Assembly (NCBI GenBank): GCA_964466745.1
Contig: CAYXOX010000042.1
Span: 1 to 21,062, forward strand
Source of the DNA: CAYXOX01 sp964466745
Lineage (GTDB): Bacteria; Pseudomonadota; Alphaproteobacteria; Rhodobacterales; Rhodobacteraceae
Direction: 5' to 3'
Length of the DNA stretch: 21,062 bases
Part shown: one piece after another, positions 13,422 through 21,062 of the stretch
How the letters are laid out: the number at the start of each line of letters is the position of its first letter
How positions within the stretch are numbered: the first letter of the stretch is position 1
Made by a program: the position numbers and the translations under genes
The notes under the pieces: generated by a model
What the model was told of the DNA's origin: nothing
Database searches by the model: none
What the model saw: the letters and a program-made list of their open reading frames with translations, nothing else

Positions 13422-14387
13422 ATGCCCGATGCCCCCGGCCGCATAACCCTTTGGGGTATCGAGGTGTTCATCGCGACGGCGGAAGAACGCTCGATAACGG
13501 CCGCTGCTCGGCTTCTCGGCGCGTCGCCGTCGGCGGTCAGCCAGCAACTGACGAATCTCGAAACTGCCGTGGGCGCGACGCTCCTGAACCGGCACGCGCG
13601 CCCGGTGACCCTCACGCCCGCGGGCGAGATCCTGCGTCGGCGGGCGCAGGTGATCCTCAACGAGGCCGAGCAGGCCAGGGCCGAGCTTGCAACGGCCGAT
13701 CTCTCGGCGCTCACGCGGTTCCGCCTCGGGATGATCGAGGATTTCGAGGCCGATCTCACCCCGCACCTGCTCACGCACATGGCGGAGGGTCTCCGCGAAT
13801 GCCGCTTCCTTCTGGAAACGGGTGCCAGCCACGTGTTGCACGACCAGCTCGATGCCCGGGCCCTCGACGTGATCGTCGCCGCCGAGATGGGCCCGCCGGC
13901 CGAATGGATGGAGGTGCATCCGCTGCTCACCGAGCGGTTCGTGGTGGCGGCGCCCCGCGGTTCCCTGGACCCGGGCGGCGATCTGCTGGCCCAGCTGCGC
14001 GCGATGCCCATGGTCCAGTATTCCTCGCGGCACCACATGGGCCGCGAGATCGCCAGCCACCTGGCCCGGCAGGATCTGCGCCTCGCGACGCGTTTCGAGC
14101 TCGACAGCTACCATGCCGTCCTGGCCCTCGTGGCCGGCGGCACGGGCTGGACGATCCTCAATCCCCTCGGGCTCTTGCGGGCGCGCCGCTTCCGCGAAGG
14201 GCTCGACGTGTTCGATCTGCCCTTCGCGCCACTTGGCCGGACGCTGGCGTTGATCGCACGGCGGGGGATCCTGCGCGAGATGCCCGCCCAGGTCGCGCAG
14301 GATCTCAAGCGGCTCCTGCAGGCCCACGTCATCACGCCGGGGGAAGCGGAGTTCCCCGGGCTGCGAGGGCACATCGCGCTGGCGTGA
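13422..14387 (+). CDS. LysR-family transcriptional regulator
   Basis: A 321-residue LysR-type regulator. The N-terminal winged helix-turn-helix covers about residues 8-66: WGIEVFIATAEERSITAAARLLGASPSAVSQQLTNLE is the signature, and LLNRHARPVTLTPAGE forms the wing. The linker helix and the periplasmic-binding-like effector domain follow, from about RFRLGMIEDFEADLTPHL. ATG 13422 has GAGGA upstream; an overlapping ATG at 13415 is in another frame. Target and ligand are unknown. The downstream neighbour is a convergent aminotransferase 36 bases away, and phaR is upstream. LysR regulators often control a divergent neighbour, but none exists here, so its regulon cannot be read from context. Confidence 0.92.
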   Translation: MPDAPGRITLWGIEVFIATAEERSITAAARLLGASPSAVSQQLTNLETAVGATLLNRHARPVTLTPAGEILRRRAQVILNEAEQARAELATADLSALTRFRLGMIEDFEADLTPHLLTHMAEGLRECRFLLETGASHVLHDQLDARALDVIVAAEMGPPAEWMEVHPLLTERFVVAAPRGSLDPGGDLLAQLRAMPMVQYSSRHHMGREIASHLARQDLRLATRFELDSYHAVLALVAGGTGWTILNPLGLLRARRFREGLDVFDLPFAPLGRTLALIARRGILREMPAQVAQDLKRLLQAHVITPGEAEFPGLRGHIALA

Positions 14388-14423
14388 GTGCGCGGGCGGG
14401 TAGCCGCCGCGGAGCGCGCCGCG

Positions 14424-15638
14424 TCAGGTGCCGTAGGCGCGGCGTTCCGCCATGACCGCCTCGGCCGCCCCCGTCAGGGCGGCGGCGATGAAATCGCATT
14501 CCTCGAGCGTGAGCCGGGCCGGCAGGCGTACGTCGCAGGCGCGCATCAGCATCGCCCGCGTGCGCGGAAGCTCGGGCAGCTCGCCAAGGAACTGCCAGTT
14601 CCAGAACGCGCGCGCGTTGTCGCGCGACATGCCGAAAACCTGCACCTTCACGCCGCGGGCGGCACTTGCCTCCATGAACGCAACGGTCTCCGCGTCGTCG
14701 AGGCCCAGCAGGTTGAACTGGATCGAATCCGGCGCGCGCTCTTCGGGGGCCAGCTTCTCGGGCACCGAAAGCCATGGGCTGCGGTTCAGCGCGGCCGCCG
14801 TGTGGTCGTGGTTGCGGCGCCCGTCGGAAACGCGGCGATCCATCTCGGCAAGCTGCGGCCGAAGGATCGCGGCCGAGAGGTTCGACAAGCGCGTGTTGTA
14901 GAGCGGCAGCGCGTTCTGCCAGCGCGCGAAGGCGGCCGAAAGCGTGGCGCGGTCCTCCTCGGTGGCGGCCGGGTGCTTTTGCCAGTTGTGCTCGTAGGCG
15001 CCCGACATGATGACGGCGCGCGCCGCGATGTCGGCATCGTCGGTGATGAGAATGCCGCCCTCGCCGGCGTTGAGGAGCTTGTAGCTCTGGAACGAGAAGC
15101 AGCCGATGGCGCCGAGCGTGCCGATGGGCTTGCCATGCCAGCGCGTTCCCAGCGAGTGCGCCGCATCCTCGATGACGGGCAGGCCATGGGCCGCGGCGAG
15201 CGCCATGATCGCGTCCATGTCGGAGGTGTGGCCACGCATGTGGCTGATCAGGATGGCGGAAGCGCCCTCGAGCCTGGCCTCGAAATCGGCCATGTCCACG
15301 CGGTAGTCCTCGCCCACCTCGCACAGCACCGGCACGCAGTCGGCATGCACGATGGAGGAGGGGACGGCGGCGAAGGTGAACGCGGGCACGAGAACCCGCG
15401 CGCCCCGCGGCAGCCCCAGCGCCTTCAGCGAAAGAAACAGCGCCGCAGAGCACGAGGAGACCGCCAACGCGAACTTGGCGCCCATCTTCGCCGCGAACTC
15501 CGCTTCGAGAAGCGAGACGGGCGCATCCTGCGGCGCGGTGTAGCGAAACAGGTCGCCCGTGGCGAGCAGCCCCTCGATCTCGGCCCGTGCGGCGGGAGGG
15601 ATGGGTTCGGCGTCGTAGACATTGGGGGGAAGGGGCAT
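14424..15638 (-). CDS. DegT/DnrJ/EryC1/StrS-family PLP aminotransferase
   Basis: A 404-residue pyridoxal-phosphate enzyme of the sugar-aminotransferase (AHBA synthase-like) fold. Lys187 in FSFQSYKLLNAGEGG is the Schiff-base lysine, and Asp158 in VIEDAAHSLG contacts the PLP ring nitrogen. VSSCSAALFLSLKALG, VLVPAFTFAAVPSS and PLYNTRLSNLSAAI are further family blocks. ATG 15638 is chosen because MPLPPNVYDAEPIPP starts the recognisable part; the ribosome binding site there is weak, and the frame stays open upstream through the inverted repeat at 15652-15680, so a longer N-terminus is not excluded. Members usually aminate a keto-sugar or a related ketone, but no sugar-nucleotide genes are present. 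Position next to an amine-glutamylation cluster suggests a possible role in amine metabolism, which is inference. Confidence 0.88.
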   Translation of the reverse strand: MPLPPNVYDAEPIPPAARAEIEGLLATGDLFRYTAPQDAPVSLLEAEFAAKMGAKFALAVSSCSAALFLSLKALGLPRGARVLVPAFTFAAVPSSIVHADCVPVLCEVGEDYRVDMADFEARLEGASAILISHMRGHTSDMDAIMALAAAHGLPVIEDAAHSLGTRWHGKPIGTLGAIGCFSFQSYKLLNAGEGGILITDDADIAARAVIMSGAYEHNWQKHPAATEEDRATLSAAFARWQNALPLYNTRLSNLSAAILRPQLAEMDRRVSDGRRNHDHTAAALNRSPWLSVPEKLAPEERAPDSIQFNLLGLDDAETVAFMEASAARGVKVQVFGMSRDNARAFWNWQFLGELPELPRTRAMLMRACDVRLPARLTLEECDFIAAALTGAAEAVMAERRAYGT

Positions 15639-15651
15639 GGGCGTGCTTTCG

Positions 15652-15680
15652 GAAAATCTGAACTGCTTCTTCCGATTTTC
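15652..15680. promoter_or_regulatory. 29-bp inverted repeat upstream of the aminotransferase, candidate operator
   Basis: GAAAATCTGAAC (15652-15663) and CTTCCGATTTTC (15669-15680) are inverted, matching at 10 of 12 positions around a five-base centre. The stretch is AT-rich against a very GC-rich background. On the minus strand a possible promoter, TTGCGC (15699-15704), 18 bases, GAAAAT (15675-15680), would overlap one arm, so a bound protein could act as repressor. It lies 13 bases upstream of the chosen aminotransferase start codon. The partner protein is unknown. Confidence 0.5.
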
Positions 15681-15813
15681 TAAACAACCCTCCGCCTCGC
15701 GCAAAGCAAAAACTTCGCGGGGCGCGGAAAACGGCCGGGCGCTGCGCCGCGCACGGCAAGCCCGCGGCAGGGGGGGAACGCTACGGCAGCGCATGGGCGC
15801 GAAGGTGGCGCGT

Positions 15814-17115
15814 TCAGATGCCCAGCCGATCGCGCAGGGAATACCAGGTCATCGCGAGTGTCAGGAGCGGGGCGCGCGCGGCTTCGCCGCCAGGGAACCT
15901 TTTCTGGGGCAGTGAGGCGAGGGTGTCGAAGCGCTCGGCCTGCCCGCGGATCGCTTCGGCCATGACCACGCCGGTGAAGCCCGAGAGCGCCACGCCGTGG
16001 CCAGAAAACCCGCCCGCACCCAGAACGTTGGGGGCGAGCCGGCGCAGGCACGGCAGGCGGTTCATAGTTATGCCCACCGTTCCGCCCCAGGCGAAGTCGA
16101 TCCGCGTTCCCGCCAGCTGCGGAAAGAGTTTCGTCATGCGCCGTTCCAACTGGCCGGTGATCTCCTTCGGAAAGCCGAGCCCGTAGCTCTCGCGCCCGCC
16201 GAAGAGGAACCGGCCATCCTCGCTCATGCGGTAGTAGTTCACCACGAACTTGCTGTCCTCGGCGGCGATGTCCTCAGCCAGCACGGCGGTGCGGTCGTCC
16301 AGCGGTTCAGTGGCGGCGATGAAGCTGTTGATGGGCATCACGCGCGCGCCCATCTCGCGGTCGAGCCCGGTGGTGTAGCCGTTTACGGCGTGGATCGCGT
16401 GGTCGGCGACCACCTGGCCCGCGGGGGTGCGAAGCGTCACCTGCGCTCCGTGCTCGATTGCCGTGACCTCGCTCAGCTCGTGGATCACCGCGCCTGCCGC
16501 CTCGGCCTCGCGCGCCAGCGCCAGCGCGTATCGCAGCGGGTGAATATGGCCCGCGCCGCGATCGATGGCGCCGCCCACGTAGCGCGGCGACTTCACCAGT
16601 GCATGCATGGCGTCGCGGTTCAGCGCCTCGGCCTCGGAATAGCCATAGCGCGTTGCGAGAAACTCCACCGCGCGGTGCGCCTCCGCCACGCCCCGCGGGG
16701 TGTACTCGCCGTGGGCGACACCGGGCCTGTAGCGCGCCTCGGGGGCATGGGCGGCCACGAAGCCGCGCAGGTTTTCCTTTGCTTCCTCGGCCATGTCCCA
16801 GAGCGCCCGGGCACGCGTCTTGCCCAGCTCGGCTTCGAGATCTTCCTGGTCGGAGCGCCAGCCCGAGCCGACCTGCCCGCCGTTGCGCCCCGAGGCGCCG
16901 AAGCCGGCGCGGTGCGCCTCCAGCACCACCACCTTCAAGCCGGCCCGCGCCAGGGTGAGCGCCGCCCAGAGCCCGGTGTATCCTGCGCCGACCACGGCCA
17001 CGTCGGCCCGGGTGGCTCCCTCCAGGGCAGGGCGCAGCGGCGGCGCATCCGCGGTTGCGGCATACCAGCTTGGCGGAAATGCGCCGGGGCGATCGTTGCG
17101 GTAGAGCAGGTTCAT
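15814..17115 (-). CDS. FAD-dependent amine oxidase, PuuB-like (gamma-glutamylputrescine oxidase type)
   Basis: A 433-residue flavin oxidoreductase of the DAO (D-amino-acid oxidase-like) fold. VVGAGYTGLWAALTLARAGLKVVVLEA places the FAD dinucleotide motif at Gly43, Gly45 and Gly48, with Glu66 at the end of the second strand. GFGASGRNGGQVGSGW is characteristic of PuuB and related glycine/sarcosine oxidase-like enzymes. GGFSGHGVALSGFTG near the C-terminus completes the FAD site. PuuB-type enzymes oxidise the free amine of a gamma-glutamylated polyamine to the aldehyde, giving ammonia and hydrogen peroxide. The start ATG at 17115 overlaps the stop of the upstream ligase (ATGA), showing translational coupling. 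This fits a step after glutamylation. The exact amine is not identifiable. Confidence 0.9.
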   Translation of the reverse strand: MNLLYRNDRPGAFPPSWYAATADAPPLRPALEGATRADVAVVGAGYTGLWAALTLARAGLKVVVLEAHRAGFGASGRNGGQVGSGWRSDQEDLEAELGKTRARALWDMAEEAKENLRGFVAAHAPEARYRPGVAHGEYTPRGVAEAHRAVEFLATRYGYSEAEALNRDAMHALVKSPRYVGGAIDRGAGHIHPLRYALALAREAEAAGAVIHELSEVTAIEHGAQVTLRTPAGQVVADHAIHAVNGYTTGLDREMGARVMPINSFIAATEPLDDRTAVLAEDIAAEDSKFVVNYYRMSEDGRFLFGGRESYGLGFPKEITGQLERRMTKLFPQLAGTRIDFAWGGTVGITMNRLPCLRRLAPNVLGAGGFSGHGVALSGFTGVVMAEAIRGQAERFDTLASLPQKRFPGGEAARAPLLTLAMTWYSLRDRLGI

Positions 17116-18482
17116 ACGTTCAGCAGCAGATGCTCTCGTTCCCAGGGGGAGATAACCTGGAGGAACTCGGTGTACTCGGTATCCTTCACGATGGCGTAGA
17201 CGCGGCAGAACTCGGGCCCGAGAACCTGCTGCATCGCGGGCGCGTCGCGGAACAGCTCCAGCGCCGAGTAGAGATCGTGGGGGATGTCGTCCTCGCCGGC
17301 GTTCTCGCCCTCGTAGGCGTCGCCGCGCAGGCGCTTGTCGGGGCGGCGCTCCTCCATCATCCCCAGGTAACCGCAGGCGAGCGACGCGGCGATGCCGAGA
17401 TAGGGGTTGCAGTCCATGCCCGCGAGACGGTTCTCGATGCGCCGCGAGGCGGGATCGGACACCGGGATGCGGATGCCGGTGGTGCGGTTGTCGCGCCCCC
17501 AGGCGAGGTTGATCGGGGCGGCATGGTCGCGCACGTAGCGGCGGTAGCTGTTCACGTAGGGCGCCAGCAGAGCGATCACCGAGGGCAGGTGGGCCTGCAA
17601 CCCGCCGATGAAGTGGAAGAACGCGTCGGTCTCGCCGCCCTGGGGCCCCGAGAAGATGTTGCGCCCTGTCTGGCGATCCACCACCGAGTGGTGCATGTGC
17701 ATCGCCGAGCCCGGCTCGCCCTCGATCGGTTTGGCCATGAAGGTGGCGAAGCAATCGTGCCGCAGCGCCGCCTCCCGGATCATCCGCTTGAAGTAGAAGA
17801 TCTCGTCGGCGAGCTTGACCGGGTCGCCGTGGCGCAGGTTGATCTCCACCTGGCCGGCGCCGCCTTCCTGCGTGATCCCGTCGATCTCGAAGCCCTGTAG
17901 CTCGGCGAAATCGTAGATGTCGTCGATCACCGGGCCATACTCGTCGACGGCCGACATCGAGTAGGCCTGCCGGGCCGCCGCGGGCCGCCCCGAGCGCCCC
18001 ATCATCGCCTCGATGGGGCGGGCCGGATCGAGGTTGCGGGCCACGAGGAAGAACTCCATCTCGGGCGCCACGATTGGCTCCCAGCCTTCCTTGCGGTAGA
18101 GGTCCACGACCCGCTTGAGCACGTTTCTCGGCGCCATGGGCACCGGGCGCCCCTGCCCGTCGTAGGCATCGTGAATCACCTGAAGCGTCCAGTCAGCCGT
18201 CCAGGGCGCGGCGGTGGCCGTCTCCATGTCGGGGCGCAGCATCATGTCGGGCTCGATGAAGCCCTCGGGCCCCGCGGCCTCTCCCCACCCCCCGGTGATG
18301 GTCTGGAAAAAAATCGAATTGGGCAGGTGGAACTGCTTCTGCCGGGCGAACTTCGTGGCAGGCACCGCCTTTCCCCGGGCGATCCCGGGCAGATCGGCGA
18401 TGATGCACTCCACCTCGTCCAGCTTGCGGCCGTCGAGATAGGCGCGGGCGGCCTCGGGGAGCGAGTCGATCCAGTCAGCCAT
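17112..18482 (-). CDS. Glutamine synthetase-like gamma-glutamylamine ligase (PuuA-like), second copy
   Basis: A 456-residue protein of the glutamine synthetase type I fold, from ATG 18482 with GGAAGGAAG upstream. Metal- and nucleotide-site motifs are present: APEMEFFLVA (Glu141, Glu143), GAGQVEINL, FMAKPIEGEPGSAMHMHHS (His262/His264/His265), DNRTTGIRIP and RIENRLAGMDCNPYL. The N-terminus lacks the standard GlnA opening and instead resembles PuuA-type ligases, which join glutamate to putrescine or other amines using ATP. The gene overlaps the amidotransferase by eight bases and the oxidase by four, so the three are translated as a unit. It is distinct in sequence from the ligase at 19217-20545. 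Assimilatory GlnA is unlikely given the context and divergent N-terminus. Confidence 0.92.
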   Translation of the reverse strand: MADWIDSLPEAARAYLDGRKLDEVECIIADLPGIARGKAVPATKFARQKQFHLPNSIFFQTITGGWGEAAGPEGFIEPDMMLRPDMETATAAPWTADWTLQVIHDAYDGQGRPVPMAPRNVLKRVVDLYRKEGWEPIVAPEMEFFLVARNLDPARPIEAMMGRSGRPAAARQAYSMSAVDEYGPVIDDIYDFAELQGFEIDGITQEGGAGQVEINLRHGDPVKLADEIFYFKRMIREAALRHDCFATFMAKPIEGEPGSAMHMHHSVVDRQTGRNIFSGPQGGETDAFFHFIGGLQAHLPSVIALLAPYVNSYRRYVRDHAAPINLAWGRDNRTTGIRIPVSDPASRRIENRLAGMDCNPYLGIAASLACGYLGMMEERRPDKRLRGDAYEGENAGEDDIPHDLYSALELFRDAPAMQQVLGPEFCRVYAIVKDTEYTEFLQVISPWEREHLLLNV

Positions 18483-19158
18483 GGGGGGCTTCCTTCCAGA
18501 AACGGGCGAATTCGGCGGCGGCGATGGCGTTGTCGAGGGGCTGGTCAAGGCCGCCCCGCGCCTGTGACAGCCGGTCTTCGGGCACCACGCCCGGGGCGCG
18601 GTGGGCGATGAGGCCGCGGATCACGCCGTGCCCGAACTCCGGGTGGGGCTGCACGGTAAGGGCGCGGGTGCCATAGCGCAGCGCGGCATAGCGGGTGAAA
18701 TCATTCGAGCCAACAACCTCGGCGGCGGCCGGGAGGGCGCAGACCTGGTCCTGGTGCCAGGCGTTCAGGTGCAGCTCGCGGCCCTCGTAGGTGTAGGCGC
18801 GCCGCCCGACGGCCCACCCGCCGGGGTGTTTCTGCACGCGCCCGCCGAGAGCCTGCGCCAGGATCTGGTGGCCGAAGCAGATGCCCACGATCGGCACGGC
18901 GTTCTCGAAGGCGCGGCGCAGGAACGCTTCCAGCGGCGGGATGAACGGCAGATCGTCGTACGCGCCGTGCTTCGAGCCGGTGATGAGCCAGCCCGCGGCG
19001 GCGTGAACGCTGGGCGGGAACTCCATGTCCACCACGTTCCAGGTGGTGAAGTTCAGCCCGTGCCCTTCGAAGAGGCGGTGGAAACAGGCGTCGTAGTCGC
19101 CCGAGGCAGCGCGCACCTCATTGGGTAGGTGGCCGCACTGCAGAATGCCGATATCCAT
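18475..19158 (-). CDS. Class I glutamine amidotransferase-like protein (GMP-synthase-type fold)
   Basis: A 227-residue single-domain class I amidotransferase. The triad is Cys94 (VGICFGHQ), His172 and Glu174 (VQPHPEF). The oxyanion-type loop is WLITGSKHGAYDD (about 57-69). The start is set at ATG 19158 because MDIGILQCGHLPNE is the usual opening of this family; an in-frame ATG at 19182 would add eight residues and has poor spacing to any ribosome binding site. GICFGHQ is the GMP-synthase-type elbow and differs from what I recall of PuuD. Between two glutamine-synthetase-like ligases, the likely role is hydrolysis of a gamma-glutamyl amide to release glutamate. GS-like/GAT-like pairs in aniline degradation (TdnQ/TdnT, AtdA1/AtdA2) offer a parallel. 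The function is inferred. Confidence 0.9.
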   Translation of the reverse strand: MDIGILQCGHLPNEVRAASGDYDACFHRLFEGHGLNFTTWNVVDMEFPPSVHAAAGWLITGSKHGAYDDLPFIPPLEAFLRRAFENAVPIVGICFGHQILAQALGGRVQKHPGGWAVGRRAYTYEGRELHLNAWHQDQVCALPAAAEVVGSNDFTRYAALRYGTRALTVQPHPEFGHGVIRGLIAHRAPGVVPEDRLSQARGGLDQPLDNAIAAAEFARFWKEAPHG

Positions 19159-19216
19159 GGAAACACCGAGGTTTTGACGCATCCTACCGCCGCGCCGCGG
19201 CGGAGGGAAGAGACCG

Positions 19217-20545
19217 TCACACCGCCTCCAGAAGTGCCGCCACGATGGCTTCCGGGCTCAGGCTCGCGCATTTGCGCAGCTCCTGGCGCTTGGTGAGCAC
19301 GAGGTTCTCGCGCAGCCGGGGGGGCAGGATACCCTCCAGCACCTTGGCACCGGCGAAGGCGTCGATTGCGGCTTTCCAGCTCGGCGCGAGCTCGGGCAGG
19401 CCCTCGGCGGCGTAGGCGTTGCCATCGAGCGGCGGGGGCGGCTCGGCGCCGGCCTCGATTCCGGCAAGCGCGGCCCCCAGCACCGTTGCGGCCACGAGAT
19501 AGGGGTTGGTGTCGGCCCCCGCGACGCGGTGTTCGATCCGCCGCGCCGCCGGCGCGCCGCCCGGCACACGCAGGGCGACGGTGCGGTTCTCGTAGCCCCA
19601 TGCGGCGCCTGTGGGTGCGTGGGCGCCTTCGGTGAAGCGGGCATAGCTGTTGGCATGGGGCGCGAAGACGAGCGTGGAAGCCGGCATCGCCGCGAGGCAG
19701 CCCGCAATCGCGTGGCGCAACACGTCGCTTCCCGCCGCTCCGCCGTCGTCGAACACGTTCGCGCCGGTCTCGTCGGCCAGGGAGAAATGCAGGTGAAGCC
19801 CGTTGCCCGACTGCTCGGCATAGGGTTTGGCCATGAACGTGGCGGCAAGCCCGTGGCGCCGGGCGAGGCCGTGTACGAGAAGGCGCGTGAGCGCGGCGTC
19901 GTCGGCCGCGCGCAGGGCAGGGCCATGGGCCAGTGTCAACTCGAACTGGCCCAGCCCGGCCTCGCTGATCGCGGCGCCGATGCCGACCCCCATCTCGCCC
20001 GCTGCCCGGTAGAGATCGGTGAAGAACGCATCGAAGGCGTCGATTTCCTGGATCGATAGGATGGCCGGGCCCACGGGGCGGCGCGCCGTGCCGGGCAGGA
20101 GCGGCGGGCGCGGCGCCTCGACCTCGCGGGCGTCGACCAGCATGAACTCCACCTCGATGCCGAGCGTGACCGACAAGCCACGCTCGGCGAAGCGGGCGAG
20201 CACGGCTTCGAGCGCGTAGCGGGGATCGCCGCCGTAGGCCGCGCCGCCATCGCTCTGCATCGTGACCGGAACCAGCGCAGAGGGCGTGGCCAGCCAGGGC
20301 ATCGGCAGCGGCCCGCGTCCCGTGGGATGGCCCACCCCGTCCTGGTCTCCGGTTTCGAACACCAGCGGGCTGTCCTCGATATCGGCGCCGAAGATGTCGA
20401 CGTTGAGCGCCGAAAGCGGCATCCGGAACCCGCCCGATTCAAGGTTCACCGCAGCGGCGGCCGGAAGCCGCTTGCCGCGCCACTGCCCGTTGAGATCGAC
20501 GGCCGCCACACGCACCGTTTCGAGCGAAGAGAGCACCACGCTCAT
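19217..20545 (-). CDS. Glutamine synthetase-like ligase (PuuA-like), first copy
   Basis: A 442-residue member of the glutamine synthetase family. Active-site blocks: LGIEVEFMLVD (Glu131, Glu133), SEAGLGQFELTL (Glu195, Glu202), FMAKPYAEQSGNGLHLHFSL (His251/His253), WGYENRTVALRVP and RRIEHRVAGADTNPYL. The N-terminal beta-grasp region is short and divergent (VRVAAVDLNGQWRGKRLP), as in amine-glutamylating ligases. ATG 20545 overlaps the stop of the upstream ABC permease (ATGA), so uptake and ligation are translationally coupled. A 58-bp gap without obvious promoter separates it from the amidotransferase downstream. A second, more canonical ligase lies at 17112-18482; the two may act on different amines or on the two ends of one diamine, which is speculative. 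Confidence 0.9.
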   Translation of the reverse strand: MSVVLSSLETVRVAAVDLNGQWRGKRLPAAAAVNLESGGFRMPLSALNVDIFGADIEDSPLVFETGDQDGVGHPTGRGPLPMPWLATPSALVPVTMQSDGGAAYGGDPRYALEAVLARFAERGLSVTLGIEVEFMLVDAREVEAPRPPLLPGTARRPVGPAILSIQEIDAFDAFFTDLYRAAGEMGVGIGAAISEAGLGQFELTLAHGPALRAADDAALTRLLVHGLARRHGLAATFMAKPYAEQSGNGLHLHFSLADETGANVFDDGGAAGSDVLRHAIAGCLAAMPASTLVFAPHANSYARFTEGAHAPTGAAWGYENRTVALRVPGGAPAARRIEHRVAGADTNPYLVAATVLGAALAGIEAGAEPPPPLDGNAYAAEGLPELAPSWKAAIDAFAGAKVLEGILPPRLRENLVLTKRQELRKCASLSPEAIVAALLEAV

Positions 20546-21062
20546 CGCAGCAGAACCGGGCGGTAGCGCAGGCGCGGCGCCTGCGGCATGTGCCTGTTGA
20601 GCCGTCGGTTCACTTGCCCGAAGCCGACAACGAGCAAGAGCGTGAAGGCGATGAAATAGAGCGCGAGGATGGGGTAGGGAACGAAGGGGTTGAACGTCCG
20701 GTCGGCGAAATATGCCGCGTAATAGAGCGCATCGCCCCGTTGCTGGATCGCCGGGAACCCGGTGAAGAAGACGAGCGTCGTGGCGTGAAAGAGAAAGATC
20801 GCCTCGTTGGTGTAGGCCGGCCATGCCAGCCTGAGCATCGTCGGCCAGGTGACACGGCGAAACTTCTTCCATCCCGAAAGCCCGTAGGCCTCCGCCGCCT
20901 CCAGATCGCCCTTCGGCACCGATTGCAGCGCGCCGTGGAAGATCTCGGCCGAATAGGCCGCCGTGTTGAGAAACAGCACGATCAGCGCGCCGAGCCACGC
21001 GGCGGTGAATGCATCGAAGAAAGGGAAGGGGCCCTTGAGCGAGAGAAAGAGGAAATAGGCGA
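20542..21062 (-). CDS. Polar amino acid-type ABC transporter permease, C-terminal part (5' end outside window)
   Basis: The C-terminal 172 residues of an inner-membrane permease of the HisM/GlnP (polar amino acid uptake) family; the N-terminus lies beyond the right edge. WLGALIVLFLNTAAYSAEIFHGALQSVPKGDLEAAEAYGLS contains a membrane segment followed by the EAA motif (EAAEAYGLSGWKKFRRVTWPTMLR), the loop that docks on the ATPase. Two more hydrophobic stretches follow (AIFLFHATTLVFFTGF and ILALYFIAFTLLLVVGF), then a short basic cytoplasmic tail (VNRRLNRHMPQAPRLRYRP). Its stop overlaps the start of a glutamine-synthetase-like ligase by four bases, so the transporter presumably imports the amine or amino acid handled by that cluster. 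Other transporter subunits should lie just outside the window. Confidence 0.9.
   Translation of the reverse strand, partial: AYFLFLSLKGPFPFFDAFTAAWLGALIVLFLNTAAYSAEIFHGALQSVPKGDLEAAEAYGLSGWKKFRRVTWPTMLRLAWPAYTNEAIFLFHATTLVFFTGFPAIQQRGDALYYAAYFADRTFNPFVPYPILALYFIAFTLLLVVGFGQVNRRLNRHMPQAPRLRYRPVLLR

Noticed and set aside
14388..14423. GC-rich hairpin (GGCGG / CCGCC) between convergent lysR and aminotransferase as a bidirectional terminator
   Set aside because: Only a five-base stem with no T-run on either strand; too weak to call.
19159..19182. Start of the amidotransferase at ATG 19182
   Set aside because: It adds MRQNLGVS, which is not part of the family opening, and the only purine-rich stretch is too close to the ATG.

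Overview
The window is about 21 kb of high-GC, gene-dense DNA. It reads as the chromosome of an alphaproteobacterium of the Rhodobacterales (Roseobacter/Rhodobacteraceae type). The evidence is a divergent phaZ / phaC-phaP-phaR polyhydroxyalkanoate (PHA) locus, PhaR-type CTGC-N3-GCAG operators, a HisD paralogue of the HpsN type, frequent GTG and TTG starts, and tightly overlapped amine-catabolism genes. Genus and species cannot be read from it. I see no rRNA, tRNA, CRISPR array, transposase or phage gene.

Left part (1-3206): the 5' portion of thrS (minus strand, running off the left edge) carries an unusual in-frame insertion. Divergent from it are two adjacent alpha/beta hydrolases, one soluble and ABHD10-like, the other with an N-terminal membrane anchor.

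Second part (3207-8819): a probable operon of a HisD-family dehydrogenase, a short-chain dehydrogenase and a LacI-family regulator, preceded by a palindrome built like a LacI-family operator. It is followed by an M19 dipeptidase, a possible 41-codon ORF, and an alpha/beta hydrolase whose nucleophile serine is replaced by glycine.

Third part (8838-13329): the PHA storage module. Intracellular depolymerase phaZ (minus) is divergent from PHA synthase phaC (plus). Then come phasin phaP and regulator phaR. The phaP promoter can be read directly: two perfect PhaR-type operators, one exactly filling the -35/-10 spacer. PhaR would sit on PHA granules and repress phaP when free, so polymer synthesis (PhaC), coating (PhaP), control (PhaR) and mobilisation (PhaZ) lie side by side. 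A LysR-type regulator (13422-14387) follows.

Right part (14424-21062, all minus strand): a DegT/DnrJ/EryC1/StrS aminotransferase with its own upstream region containing a 29-bp inverted repeat. Upstream of it lies a tightly coupled cluster, in transcription order: amino-acid-type ABC permease (cut by the window edge), glutamine-synthetase-like ligase, class I glutamine amidotransferase, second glutamine-synthetase-like ligase, FAD-dependent amine oxidase. This looks like an amine or polyamine uptake and gamma-glutamylation pathway. It resembles PuuA/PuuB of putrescine catabolism, with a GMP-synthase-type amidotransferase in the hydrolase position.

Points most worth a second look: the ThrRS insertion, the repeated GAGTATTT / GCCAAGATGA intergenic element, the LacI-type palindrome, the glycine-for-serine hydrolase, the phaP promoter architecture, and the two-ligase glutamylation cluster.
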